A stretch of 64,000 bases of DNA from Azoarcus sp031556475. Its GTDB lineage: Bacteria > Pseudomonadota > Gammaproteobacteria > Burkholderiales > Rhodocyclaceae. The stretch is from the NCBI GenBank assembly GCA_031556475.1, contig JAVBSY010000109.1, positions 1-64,000 of the forward strand, read 5' to 3'. The position numbers and the translations under genes were made by a program. Shown in pieces: positions 49,501-60,125 of the stretch (the first letter of the stretch is position 1; each line of letters starts with the position of its first letter). A model generated the notes under the pieces. The model searched no databases. It had not been told where the DNA came from and saw only the letters and a list, made by a program, of their open reading frames with translations.

Positions 49501-52500
49501 TCAGTCCGGCGGCAACGGCGCAAGCAGCGCGGCGATATCGGCTTCGCCGAATTTGGCCAGCGCGTCGGCATCCTCCGACAGGATGCCGGCGGCCAACGCG
49601 GCCTTGCGCTCCTGCAACGCGAGGATGCGCTCCTCGATGCTGCCGGCACAGATGAGCTTGAACACGAACACAGGTTTGTCCTGGCCAATGCGGTGCGCGC
49701 GGTCGGTGGCCTGATTTTCGGCGGCGGGGTTCCACCACGGATCGTAATGGATCACGGTATCGGCTGCGGTAAGGTTGAGGCCGACCCCGCCGGCCTTGAG
49801 GCTGATGAGAAACACCGGCGCGCGGCCTTTCTGGAAATCCTCCACCGGCGCGCGGCGGTCGTAGGTGTCGCCGGTAAGGCTGACCCAGCCGATCTTGGCG
49901 CGGTCCAATTCGGTGGCGATCAGCGCCAGCATCTGGGTGAACTGTGAGAACACCAGAATACGCCGGCCTTCGTCGATCAGTTCCGGCAGCATGTCCATCA
50001 GCAGATCGAGCTTGGCGCGCTCTTTGACCTTCGCCGCCGCGGGTGATTTCAGCAGACGAGGGTCACAGCACACTTGGCGCAGCTTGAGCAGCGCGTCGAG
50101 GATGACGATGCGGCTGCGGGCATAGCCTTTGGAAGCGATTTCGTAGCGGATACGGTCGTCCATCGCCGCGCGCACGGTTTCGTACAGGTCGCGCTGGCCA
50201 CCATCCAGACTGACACTGCGCACGATGGTGGTCTTTGGCGGCAATTCCTTCGCCACGTCCTCCTTGCGCCGGCGCAGGATGAAGGGCTTGAGCCGCGCCG
50301 CCAGCAGATCGCGGCGGACCATATCGCCGTTCTTCTCGATCGGCGTGCGCCAGGTGCGGGTAAAACTTTGCTGGCTACCGAGAAAACCGGGCAGCAGAAA
50401 ATCGAACTGTGTCCACAACTCGCCCAGGTGGTTTTCCAACGGCGTGCCGGTAAGGCCGAGCCGATGCCGTGCGCGTAGTCCACGGATGACCTGCGCGCCC
50501 TTGCTGGCGACGTTCTTCACCGTTTGCGCTTCGTCCAGGATCAACAGGCTCCACTGCCGCGCCTGCAAGGCTTCGGCGTCGCGCCACAGCAACGGGTAGG
50601 TCGTCAGGGCAATGTCGCAACCGTCGAGTTCGTCGAAACGTGCGTGGCGGTCGGTGCCGCGCAGACTGACCACTTTCAACGCCGGCGCGAAACGTTCGGC
50701 CTCCGCCTGCCAGTTGAACACCAGCGATGTGGGCAGCACCACCAACGCGGGCACGTCCAGACGCTTTGCATTTTTTTCCGTGAGCAGATGAGCCAGTGTC
50801 TGCGCCGTCTTGCCCAGCCCCATATCGTCGGCGAGGATGCCGGCGAGATTGTGATGGACGAGGTGTTGCAGCCACGCCAGCCCTTCGAGCTGATAGGGCC
50901 GCAATTCGGCGCGAAAACCCTTCGGTTGGACGACCTTGGTGACACTGCCGATATTGCGCAGACGCGCAGCCAACGCGGCCAGGGTTTCGCCGCCGCGGCC
51001 CGACAAGCCGAGGTCGGCAAGGCGTGTGGCATCGAGCGGCGACACGCGCAGGGTGTCACTGATGGGTCCATCGAACAGATCGACGAGTGCGCGCACCAGC
51101 GGTTTGAGACGGGCCGCGGCAATGCGCAGACGGCCGAATTCCTCGTGGCGCAAAAGAATCGGTTCGGCATCGTCGATGCGCTCGAGATCCCCCGACAGCC
51201 AACGCGAATCGCGCGCGAACAGCTCGACCAGCAACGGCGCGAGCGCCAGCGGACGGCCCGCCACCTCGATACCGGGGGTAACGTCGAGCCAACCGTTGGG
51301 GTTGTCGCTCCCGCCGTATTCTTCATCCACGTCGAGCACCACGGTGTCGACATCGACGGCGTGATGGCGGAAGTCGAAAGGCACCTCGACAATCCAGCCC
51401 TCGGCACGCAGCGCGTCGACGCCTTCCACCGTAAAGCGCGGCCAGGCATCCTCGCCGGCCAGGCCGAGCATGGATTCCGGCATGTCTCCGTACTCCACCT
51501 GGACGCGCCCGGCCGCCACTTTGGTAAAACCGATGCGGGCCAGACGACGGGCAGCAGCCTCCTCTGCCTGCGCATCCCGCTCCACGCGCGCGTTGCCACC
51601 ATCTTCCAGGGCGTGGAACAGCGACGAATCGTGCGCACCAATGGTCACGGGACCGTAACGGAAAGCCAGCACGGCGTAATCGAACTCATCGACGCCGTAA
51701 TGCGGATAGCTACGATAGTTCACAGTCCGTACCGGCAAGGTATCCAGCCGTAGCACCGGCACCGGCGTACCGCCGACTCTCAACGCGGTTGCGTCGTGCG
51801 CCAACGGTATGGGCAGCGCGGGCGTCAACTCGGCCAACGCATCAGACACCAGCTCGGCCTCGATCGCGCTCAGCGGCGGCAAGCGCAACAGATGGACAAC
51901 CTGCTCGGTCGGTTCAACCAGTTCAACCGGCCCGGCCTCACGCGTTTTGCCATCGACATACCACGGCGGCAGCACGGGCAACACCAGATCGGCGGCAGGC
52001 GTCAAGCGCAGCACGGGTGCGCGGCGGCCATTGGCCTGTGTGCGCCATTCGAGCCGACCAGGGCGGGCCTTGCCGGCCACCAGCGCGGGCGTGGCCAGAT
52101 CGTCGATATGCGCACGCCCGCTGGCGGCGAGCTTTTCGAGCAGCACCGGCGTATTGCGCCCAGCCAGTGGCAACACGTAACCGGAATGGAAGAGGTCGCG
52201 CGTACGATGCGCCCACATCAAGCGCAGGATGTCGGCATCGATTTCGCTCACAAACGCTGGCGGAACATCGAGCGCACGCTCAATGTTGTTCCACGCCTGC
52301 GCTTCGCGCATCTGGCCCTGGCGGTCGAGCCGCGCCTTGAAACAGGTCACGGTATATTGCCGCCCCTGCGTTTCGTAGCGAATCAGATATCGCAGCCCAT
52401 GCGCGGCCGGCGCCTTCGCCCGCGAGGGCGCGGCCATGCCGCGCAAAGTATCGATCCACGCCAGCACCTGGGCGCGAGGACGCAGTTCGTCGTCACGCTG

Positions 52501-52779
52501 CGCCAGCCAGGCAAGCAAGGTCGCGGCAACGTGCTTGCAATCGCCACCGACAGGGCACGAACAATGGGACGACAAAATCCGTCCGTACCGCAGTTTGTCG
52601 TACATCAGGATGTTGACCGTATAAGGCGTGCTCCGCGTGCCGCGCACGCGCGCGAACAGAATATCGTTATGGCATTCCAGGGCCGACACCGCCGGCAAAT
52701 AAGCCCGCCCCTTGACGACTTCACGCTGCCCTAGCCAGGCGACGACATCGGATTCGGTATAACTGTCGAGAGAAATCAT
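49501..52779 (-). CDS. SNF2/RapA-type helicase with N-terminal SWIM zinc finger
   Basis: 1092 residues from the ATG at 52779 (MISLDSYTES); an upstream extension to 52884 is unlikely. A SWIM zinc finger (CSCPVGGDCKH, near residue 75) is followed by a long middle region and then the SNF2 ATPase from about 640. Motif I is DDMGLGKTAQTL, motif II LLILDEAQTVKN, motif III LTGTPLENHLGELW, motif V SLKAGGVGLNLTAAD, and motif VI QATDRAHRIGQ. These proteins are DNA-dependent ATPases that remodel protein-DNA or RNA polymerase complexes; the cellular role of SWIM/SNF2 proteins in bacteria is not well defined. Confidence 0.9.
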   Translation of the reverse strand: MISLDSYTESDVVAWLGQREVVKGRAYLPAVSALECHNDILFARVRGTRSTPYTVNILMYDKLRYGRILSSHCSCPVGGDCKHVAATLLAWLAQRDDELRPRAQVLAWIDTLRGMAAPSRAKAPAAHGLRYLIRYETQGRQYTVTCFKARLDRQGQMREAQAWNNIERALDVPPAFVSEIDADILRLMWAHRTRDLFHSGYVLPLAGRNTPVLLEKLAASGRAHIDDLATPALVAGKARPGRLEWRTQANGRRAPVLRLTPAADLVLPVLPPWYVDGKTREAGPVELVEPTEQVVHLLRLPPLSAIEAELVSDALAELTPALPIPLAHDATALRVGGTPVPVLRLDTLPVRTVNYRSYPHYGVDEFDYAVLAFRYGPVTIGAHDSSLFHALEDGGNARVERDAQAEEAAARRLARIGFTKVAAGRVQVEYGDMPESMLGLAGEDAWPRFTVEGVDALRAEGWIVEVPFDFRHHAVDVDTVVLDVDEEYGGSDNPNGWLDVTPGIEVAGRPLALAPLLVELFARDSRWLSGDLERIDDAEPILLRHEEFGRLRIAAARLKPLVRALVDLFDGPISDTLRVSPLDATRLADLGLSGRGGETLAALAARLRNIGSVTKVVQPKGFRAELRPYQLEGLAWLQHLVHHNLAGILADDMGLGKTAQTLAHLLTEKNAKRLDVPALVVLPTSLVFNWQAEAERFAPALKVVSLRGTDRHARFDELDGCDIALTTYPLLWRDAEALQARQWSLLILDEAQTVKNVASKGAQVIRGLRARHRLGLTGTPLENHLGELWTQFDFLLPGFLGSQQSFTRTWRTPIEKNGDMVRRDLLAARLKPFILRRRKEDVAKELPPKTTIVRSVSLDGGQRDLYETVRAAMDDRIRYEIASKGYARSRIVILDALLKLRQVCCDPRLLKSPAAAKVKERAKLDLLMDMLPELIDEGRRILVFSQFTQMLALIATELDRAKIGWVSLTGDTYDRRAPVEDFQKGRAPVFLISLKAGGVGLNLTAADTVIHYDPWWNPAAENQATDRAHRIGQDKPVFVFKLICAGSIEERILALQERKAALAAGILSEDADALAKFGEADIAALLAPLPPD

Positions 52780-53176
52780 TTGTCGGCAAGCGAGCATCGC
52801 ATGACGCGCACGGGAAAAACGAAAGTCTATACGCAGCGGCAAAACGGGAACAGCGAAAAGGCCACGAAGAACATAAACGGACACGACGCAAAGAAACTAA
52901 CCGGCATTTCAACCTTGCAGCCCGCGCCAGCCGCACCGGGATGAATACAACCCGATAACCCCAATACACCCGCACCTCATCCCAAAGCCGTTTTTCCACC
53001 CCTGTCTCGCCTGTGGCGGCCTATTTGCCTCGCATTTCCAGAAGCACCTAAGACACGGAAATAAAAAGCTTTTATGCACAAGAAAACCCTGCCACCCTTC
53101 CACACTCAACACCATTGATGGCATCATGATCGTTTCGCGCCGGAACGGCCGATCAATTGAAGGGGAAGGGGGAAGA
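52780..53176. other. Divergent intergenic region
   Basis: This 397-base region separates the SNF2 gene (minus) from the M48 protease gene (plus). It must carry both promoters, but I see no convincing -35/-10 pair. The overlapping open frames (52721-52999, 52909-53307 minus) have no recognisable features. A purine-rich Shine-Dalgarno (GGGGGAAG) lies at its right end in front of the protease gene. Confidence 0.45.
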
Positions 53177-53926
53177 ATGGAACGTCGTGAATTGCTGAAG
53201 CACTGTATGCTCGCCCTGGGCGTATCGGTCGCAGGGCCCGTGTCCGCATTCGATATCGGCCGCGCGCTGGGTGCGGCCAAGTCGCTGACCGATGCCGCAA
53301 CGATCACCGATCAGGACATCAGCGCGTATTTTTCGCAGATGGCCAAGGATACCGACAGAGCAAACAGAATCGCCCCGGCCAGCAGCAACTACGGCCAGCG
53401 TCTGACCACATTGACGCAGGGCCTGTCTTCGCATGACGGACTCAAGCTCAACTTCAAGGTCTATCAGACGAGCCAGGTCAACGCCTTCGCCATGGGCGAC
53501 GGCACCGTGCGCATTTATAGCGGCCTGATGGACATGATGACCGATGATGAAGTGCGCTACGTGATCGGCCACGAAATCGGCCACGTCAAGTCCGGGCACT
53601 CGAAAAAACGCATGCAGATGGCGCTCGCCGCCGGCGGTCTGCGCGACGCGGTAGCCGCCACGGACGGCAAGGCGGCGGTACTGGCCGATTCCCAACTGGG
53701 CGAACTGTTCGAGAAAGTCGTCCTCTCCCAGCATTCGCAGTCGAACGAAAACGAGGCGGACGATTACGCCATGGCCTTCCTGAAAGGAAAAAAATACGAT
53801 CCGAAGGCCGCGGTAAGCGCACTGGAAAAATTGGACAAACTCTCCGGCGGCGGTAGCGCCAGTTGGCTATCCACACACCCGGCGCCCGCCGAGCGTGCAC
53901 AGCGGATGCGCAGCAAACTCGCCTGA
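53177..53926 (+). CDS. M48-family zinc metalloprotease (LoiP/BepA-like)
   Basis: 249 residues from MERRELLKH, which follows GGGGGAAGA. A twin-Arg-less signal segment (LLKHCMLALGVSVAGPVSA) targets it to the periplasm. The zinc motif VIGHEIGHVKSGHS (HExxH) and the downstream third ligand in SNENEADDYAMAFL (ExxAD) are intact. It ends in STHPAPAERAQRM, typical of the family. It degrades misfolded outer-membrane or periplasmic proteins. Confidence 0.9.
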   Translation: MERRELLKHCMLALGVSVAGPVSAFDIGRALGAAKSLTDAATITDQDISAYFSQMAKDTDRANRIAPASSNYGQRLTTLTQGLSSHDGLKLNFKVYQTSQVNAFAMGDGTVRIYSGLMDMMTDDEVRYVIGHEIGHVKSGHSKKRMQMALAAGGLRDAVAATDGKAAVLADSQLGELFEKVVLSQHSQSNENEADDYAMAFLKGKKYDPKAAVSALEKLDKLSGGGSASWLSTHPAPAERAQRMRSKLA

Positions 53927-53948
53927 GCCTTTTCAGTTTTCAGGTAAA

Positions 53949-53978
53949 AAGAACGGGCCGCGATTGCGGCCCGTTCTT
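53949..53978. terminator. Strong hairpin terminator after the M48 protease gene
   Basis: A perfect 13-bp stem (AAGAACGGGCCGC, loop GATT, and its complement) begins 23 bases after the stop codon. It is flanked by AAA on the left and TAT on the right, so it could act on both strands between the M48 gene and the oppositely oriented hydroxylase gene. Confidence 0.75.
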
Positions 53979-54169
53979 ATTGCATCAGGCCAGGCGTCAA
54001 ACCTTCCAATGCGCTCGCTCCTGGAGCGCGGATAGTAAAGACGACGAAATGCAGTCTGACCAGTGTTAGCCGGCTTGCAACCCTGCCATCCCCACGAAAT
54101 AACTCCTTTGAGCAAGCCGGGCAAGTCACTTCTGAATCGGCGTTGCCACGGCTATAGAAACCAATGCCC

Positions 54170-54970
54170 TTACTTCGCAAGAACCTGGTTTTCCGTCCCA
54201 CGGGAAGAACGGGGTTCTTCATATAGCCCATAAGCCGGCGGCCAGTCTTTGGGCAAGTGATAGGAGCCAAAGATCCGGTCGATGAAAGCAAGGGAAGTGG
54301 CGAAGTTCTTGTTCGAGTTCTGGTTGTTGACGTGATGCCAGTGATGAAATGCGGGCGTCACGATGATTTTTTCCAAAAACCCGAAACGCAGGTTGATGTT
54401 GGCGTGAACGAAAAATGACCAGAGCGTGGCGACAAACAACGCTATGGCCGGTAATGCAGAAGGGGCTCCAGCATTGAACTGGGCCAACCCCAATGCATAG
54501 AGCGGCACCAGACCGCACAGCCGCACATAGACTATGTCGAGCGGATGGGCACAGGTGTTTACGAGCCAGTCCAGATGTACGGGCGCGTGATGCATTGCAT
54601 GGAAACGCCACAGGAAACGGTTGGAGTGAGAAATGCGGTGCCCCCAGTAGCTCCCCGTCTCCAGGACCAGAAGCGCAAGAATGAAGCGCAGCCAGACCGG
54701 CAAGGAAGCAATGAAGTCCCGCATGACAAGCGGTTGCACCTTATGGACCAACTCGGCAAGAACCGTCATTGGTACGGCGATGAGGAAGGCTGGAAGCAGG
54801 CCATTGAGAAAATACAGGCCGATATCTTTCCAGAAACCCGTACGCAGGATCTTATCTTGCCGCCGCAGGGACAGAACTCTTTCCAACGGCACGAAGATAG
54901 CCGCAAGAATGGCCAGCCAAAGGCTCAATGCAAGAACTTGAAGCACCAGTGTGTGCGTCAGGAAATGCAA
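54170..54970 (-). CDS. Sterol desaturase/fatty acid hydroxylase-family membrane protein
   Basis: 266 residues with membrane helices around the three His clusters of the family: HRISH, HAMHH, and HHWHHVNN. These bind a di-iron centre that hydroxylates or desaturates a lipid in the membrane. The N-terminal part (LVLQVLALSLWLAILAAIFV) is a membrane anchor. The lipid substrate is unknown. Confidence 0.88.
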   Translation of the reverse strand: MHFLTHTLVLQVLALSLWLAILAAIFVPLERVLSLRRQDKILRTGFWKDIGLYFLNGLLPAFLIAVPMTVLAELVHKVQPLVMRDFIASLPVWLRFILALLVLETGSYWGHRISHSNRFLWRFHAMHHAPVHLDWLVNTCAHPLDIVYVRLCGLVPLYALGLAQFNAGAPSALPAIALFVATLWSFFVHANINLRFGFLEKIIVTPAFHHWHHVNNQNSNKNFATSLAFIDRIFGSYHLPKDWPPAYGLYEEPRSSRGTENQVLAK

Positions 54971-55037
54971 TTTCCATCACCCTGAACAGTGGGCGCATTC
55001 ACCCACTGCTCTTCTTGTCAAACAAACACGTTCGACC

Positions 55038-55778
55038 TCAAGCTGCGATGCGATGCCTTCTCCGCACCAGTCCCGCGATGCCCAAGCCGAGCCCTACCAA
55101 TAACCAGGACGCAGGCTCCGGGACGGCATTGCTGTCGGCGAACAGCGAAATATCGGCCAGCAATGCGATGGGAGGCAGGCCCGACGGTGTTCCTATGGAA
55201 AGGAAGCTGAGCAATTCACTGGTGCTGGTGGCGGTAAAGGTAAATATTTCGTCGAACCAGCCCGTGGTGCTATGTGACAGATTATTAACAACTTCCGTTG
55301 TATAGGTTTCATCGCCCAGGCTGATCTGGAGCTGCTCGGTCGTGTCACCAGTACGGCTCAGCAACTGGTCGGCCGCCCAAGAGAACGAAAGCGTGTATCT
55401 AGTACCGACGACCAGGCCCGAAATCATCTGGGAGATGCCCCCTCGGACACCTATGTCGCCATCCAGTGCAACAAAGTTGCCGCCAGTGGGGCTGCTGTTG
55501 GTACTCAGCTTGTCGTAAGGGCTTCCCCATTGATTGCGGGCGGAAACCGTATTGGCAGTACCGCCAAAATAAAAGATGTTGTAGCCGCCGTTACCTGTCC
55601 AACCGGTAACTCCCTGCCCACCCCAGGCCGAACCGAACTGATGGTTCTGCGTATAGCTTGTTTCCGAGAAATCGCCATTGGTGACAAGGTTGACAGGCCC
55701 TGCCATTGCAGCAGGGATTCCCAATGCAACAAGTCCCATGACCAGCCAGACGGAAGCCAGGATACGTATCTTTTTCAT
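55038..55778 (-). CDS. PEP-CTERM sorting-domain exported protein
   Basis: 246 residues from the ATG at 55778. A signal peptide (SVWLVMGLVALGIPAAMA) starts the protein and the C-terminus is AVPEPASWLLVGLGLGIAGL followed by RRRHR: the PEP-CTERM tripartite sorting signal processed by exosortase. The body is a Gly/Ser/Thr-rich beta protein (NLVTNGDFSE, typical of carbohydrate-binding-like extracellular domains). Probably anchored or released at the cell surface. No exosortase gene is in the window. Confidence 0.85.
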   Translation of the reverse strand: MKKIRILASVWLVMGLVALGIPAAMAGPVNLVTNGDFSETSYTQNHQFGSAWGGQGVTGWTGNGGYNIFYFGGTANTVSARNQWGSPYDKLSTNSSPTGGNFVALDGDIGVRGGISQMISGLVVGTRYTLSFSWAADQLLSRTGDTTEQLQISLGDETYTTEVVNNLSHSTTGWFDEIFTFTATSTSELLSFLSIGTPSGLPPIALLADISLFADSNAVPEPASWLLVGLGLGIAGLVRRRHRIAA

Positions 55779-55919
55779 CTTCGAGATCACCAATTTATTC
55801 CAGAAAAGCGTCTTCACTCACCCCCCGCATCAGCCTTCCAGAGGCCAGCAATTTTTTCTCTTGAATACATCACTGATGATTTCGACGTATCCAAGCGCAA
55901 GACTACACGTAAGCATCTA

Positions 55920-55990
55920 GAGCGTGCATGAACTTTGCAGGATCGCAGCGGCATTGCATAACTGCAACGCACGAAGTTCATGACACGCTC
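55920..55990. repeat. Long inverted repeat between two PEP-CTERM genes
   Basis: The left arm at 55920-55935 (GAGCGTGCATGAACTT) pairs with the right arm at 55974-55990, whose reverse complement is GAGCGTGTCATGAACTT. The arms differ by one inserted base and enclose 38 bases. As RNA it could fold into a long hairpin downstream of the second PEP-CTERM gene. It could also be a small repeat element. Confidence 0.6.
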
Positions 55991-56011
55991 CAGCGAGCAA
56001 AACCCCGGCTT

Positions 56012-56782
56012 TTACGCCGCTGTTGCCGCCGCCTTGCGACGGAACGCGGCGAGGCCGGCAAGCCCCAGGCTCAACAACAGCAGGGAAGTCGGCTCTGGCA
56101 GATTCGTAAACGAAATCGCATCCTGCGTGTAGTTCCCGCTTCCATCGTTCAGGTAAACCAGCTTGTAGTTGCCAGTCTTGGCTGCGGTCCCCAAATTGCT
56201 CAGCCACTGATCCGCCAACATGCCGTAGGCCGAGTTCGCTGTGCTCGTACTGACCCTGAAACCATCGTCCGTCGTGCTGAGATGATAACCGCCCGACGCA
56301 TCCGGCGTTCCGTACGCGATGGTCCACACCGCAAGTTGGAAAGCCGCCGACTCGACCTGGGTGTTGATGGTGCTATACACCTCGTTGGCCAGGGTAATCA
56401 ACTGGCTGACCCGCTGCTCGCCGTTCGAGCGCAAGGAATTGAGGGCACTCACCAGATCGCTCGCCGTGCCCACGCTATAGCTGAAGGAACCGGTCTTCAT
56501 CCAGTGGTAGATATCCACGCACCACGCGTTGAACTGGCCCGTGGATGAAAAACCGTAGTTGGTATCGGACGTCGTAAAGTTGAAGCCACCGATAGCCATC
56601 GATGTGAGACTCGTATCGGAAGCGGGATTCGGAGATGTCGAGCCGCTGGCAAAACCAACGGACCCATTGCCAAAGTCGGCGGCACCGGCGTTGGTGACGT
56701 AGATGGACCCGGCACAGGCCGCGGTACTCAGGGCCATGGTGCCCAGGAAAGCCACCGTCGTGAATAAATGCTTGGTTTTCAT
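56012..56782 (-). CDS. PEP-CTERM sorting-domain exported protein
   Basis: 256 residues from the ATG at 56782. Signal peptide LFTTVAFLGTMALSTAACAG, and C-terminal LPEPTSLLLLSLGLAGLAAF followed by RRK, a clear PEP-CTERM anchor. The body has an NAWCVDIYHW segment and a QLAVWTIAYG segment, and is Ser/Thr/Gly-rich. Function unknown. Not similar to the neighbouring PEP-CTERM protein except at the ends. Confidence 0.85.
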   Translation of the reverse strand: MKTKHLFTTVAFLGTMALSTAACAGSIYVTNAGAADFGNGSVGFASGSTSPNPASDTSLTSMAIGGFNFTTSDTNYGFSSTGQFNAWCVDIYHWMKTGSFSYSVGTASDLVSALNSLRSNGEQRVSQLITLANEVYSTINTQVESAAFQLAVWTIAYGTPDASGGYHLSTTDDGFRVSTSTANSAYGMLADQWLSNLGTAAKTGNYKLVYLNDGSGNYTQDAISFTNLPEPTSLLLLSLGLAGLAAFRRKAAATAA

Positions 56783-56969
56783 TTGGACAGACAATCCACA
56801 AAATAAACAATGGGTTAGCAAGTCAGCAAGCCGAAGAAGGATGTCACTCTGTCCTCCTCATGAACAGAAGACGCACCAGCCGCATTGCCGTTGAGTGGAG
56901 TGTGTCGCCCTATTTATTACCCGCAAAGGTCAAATTTCACGGTACGGATCAATTCGGGTATGCCCGCAT

Positions 56970-58901
<1,932 letters not shown>

Positions 58902-58955
58902 GCGAACTCTCCAGAAGTAAATCGGAATCAGAAAACAGAAAGGGCCGAACGGCGT

Positions 58956-59840
58956 CTAGGACGCCTGGCCGGCGCGGCGATCGGACCACAAGGCATGGAA
59001 GTGATGCACCGGCCCGCAACCGCCGCCGACGCCGAGTTCGCCGGCATGGCCGATCGCACCCAGCAGCCACTGCCGCGCCTGGCGCACCGCCGCTTCGACC
59101 GGACGGAAACCGCCGGCATGTTGCGGCAGCAACGCGGCAATGGCCGAAGACAGGCTACAGCCGGTACCGTGGGTGTTCTTCGTGACGATGCGCAGCGCAG
59201 GCATTTCGACCATGCGGTCGCCATCGAACAGCAAATCCACCACGTCATTGCCGGGCAGATGCCCGCCCTTGAGCAACACCCAGCGTTCGCTGGAAACCGG
59301 CAGCAATTCGCGCAGCCGCTCCGCCGCCCGGTACATCTCCTTCACCGTTTCCGGCGCGCGCTGCTCGAGCAGCACGCCGGCTTCGGGCAGGTTGGGCGTC
59401 ATCAGGAACGTCAGCGGGAAAAGCGCCTCGCGCAGCATGGCGACCGCGTTCTTGGCAAGCAAGGCATCGCCGCTCTTGGCCACCATCACCGGATCGAGCA
59501 CCACCTGCCGGGCCTGCCAATGGGCCAGCCGATCGGCCACCGCCGCGACCACTTCGGCGCTGCCGAGCATGCCGATCTTGGTCGCATGGATAGCGACATC
59601 GGCGAACAGGGTATCGATCTGCAAGCGCAGAAAATCGACCGGCGGCACATGCACGCCCGTCACGCCGCGCGTGTTTTGCGCGGTCAGCGCGGCGATCACG
59701 CCGCAGCCGTAGGCGCCGAGCGCGGAAAACGCCTTGAGATCGGCGAGCACGCCGGCCCCACCGCTCGGATCGACCCCGGCGATGGACAATACATTGGGAA
59801 TGGAGGAAAAAACGGCAGAAGAAGCGGCGGATTGGCTCAT
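58956..59840 (-). CDS. thiD: Hydroxymethylpyrimidine/phosphomethylpyrimidine kinase ThiD
   Basis: 294 residues, ribokinase fold. N-terminal SIAGVDPSGGAGVLADLKAF, TKIGMLGSAEVV, DPVMVAKSGDALL and the C-terminal anion-hole motif THGTGCSLSSAIAALL are typical. It phosphorylates HMP-P to HMP-PP, the step after ThiC. The ATG lies eight bases after AGGGA, which is itself part of the TPP riboswitch. Confidence 0.93.
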   Translation of the reverse strand: MSQSAASSAVFSSIPNVLSIAGVDPSGGAGVLADLKAFSALGAYGCGVIAALTAQNTRGVTGVHVPPVDFLRLQIDTLFADVAIHATKIGMLGSAEVVAAVADRLAHWQARQVVLDPVMVAKSGDALLAKNAVAMLREALFPLTFLMTPNLPEAGVLLEQRAPETVKEMYRAAERLRELLPVSSERWVLLKGGHLPGNDVVDLLFDGDRMVEMPALRIVTKNTHGTGCSLSSAIAALLPQHAGGFRPVEAAVRQARQWLLGAIGHAGELGVGGGCGPVHHFHALWSDRRAGQAS

Positions 59841-59844
59841 GATG

Positions 59845-59935
59845 CGTTTCCCTACGCCGGTGCGAACCGGATCAGGTTGTAAGGGACTCTCTCAGCCCGA
59901 CGCCACAATCGGCACAGGCACCCCCAACGACAGGC
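59845..59935 (-). ncRNA. TPP (THI-box) riboswitch controlling thiD-thiC
   Basis: The minus strand carries the conserved elements in order: CTGAGAG (plus-strand 59889-59895), ACCTGATC (59870-59877) and GCGTAGGGAAACGC at the 3' end. The pyrimidine and pyrophosphate sensor arms are both recognisable. The 3' strand includes AGGGA (59849-59853), which is correctly spaced to serve as the thiD Shine-Dalgarno. Ligand binding would thus directly hide the ribosome site. The 5' boundary is approximate. Confidence 0.93.
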
Positions 59936-60125
59936 CTCGCACGATACTGGATGGCAGAAGGGCTGGCAAGCGGGGAAAGCCTGTTGACGGCGGGCCGCGC
60001 ATGGTCTGGCCAACGCGCTTTTATGGGCAAATCACATATCGCTTCAAAATACGGCATTCAAGAATTTCGCTACCCTGCCGAAATATTCATATAGTCATCG
60101 AATAACGCACCTGGATCGCCGCCCG

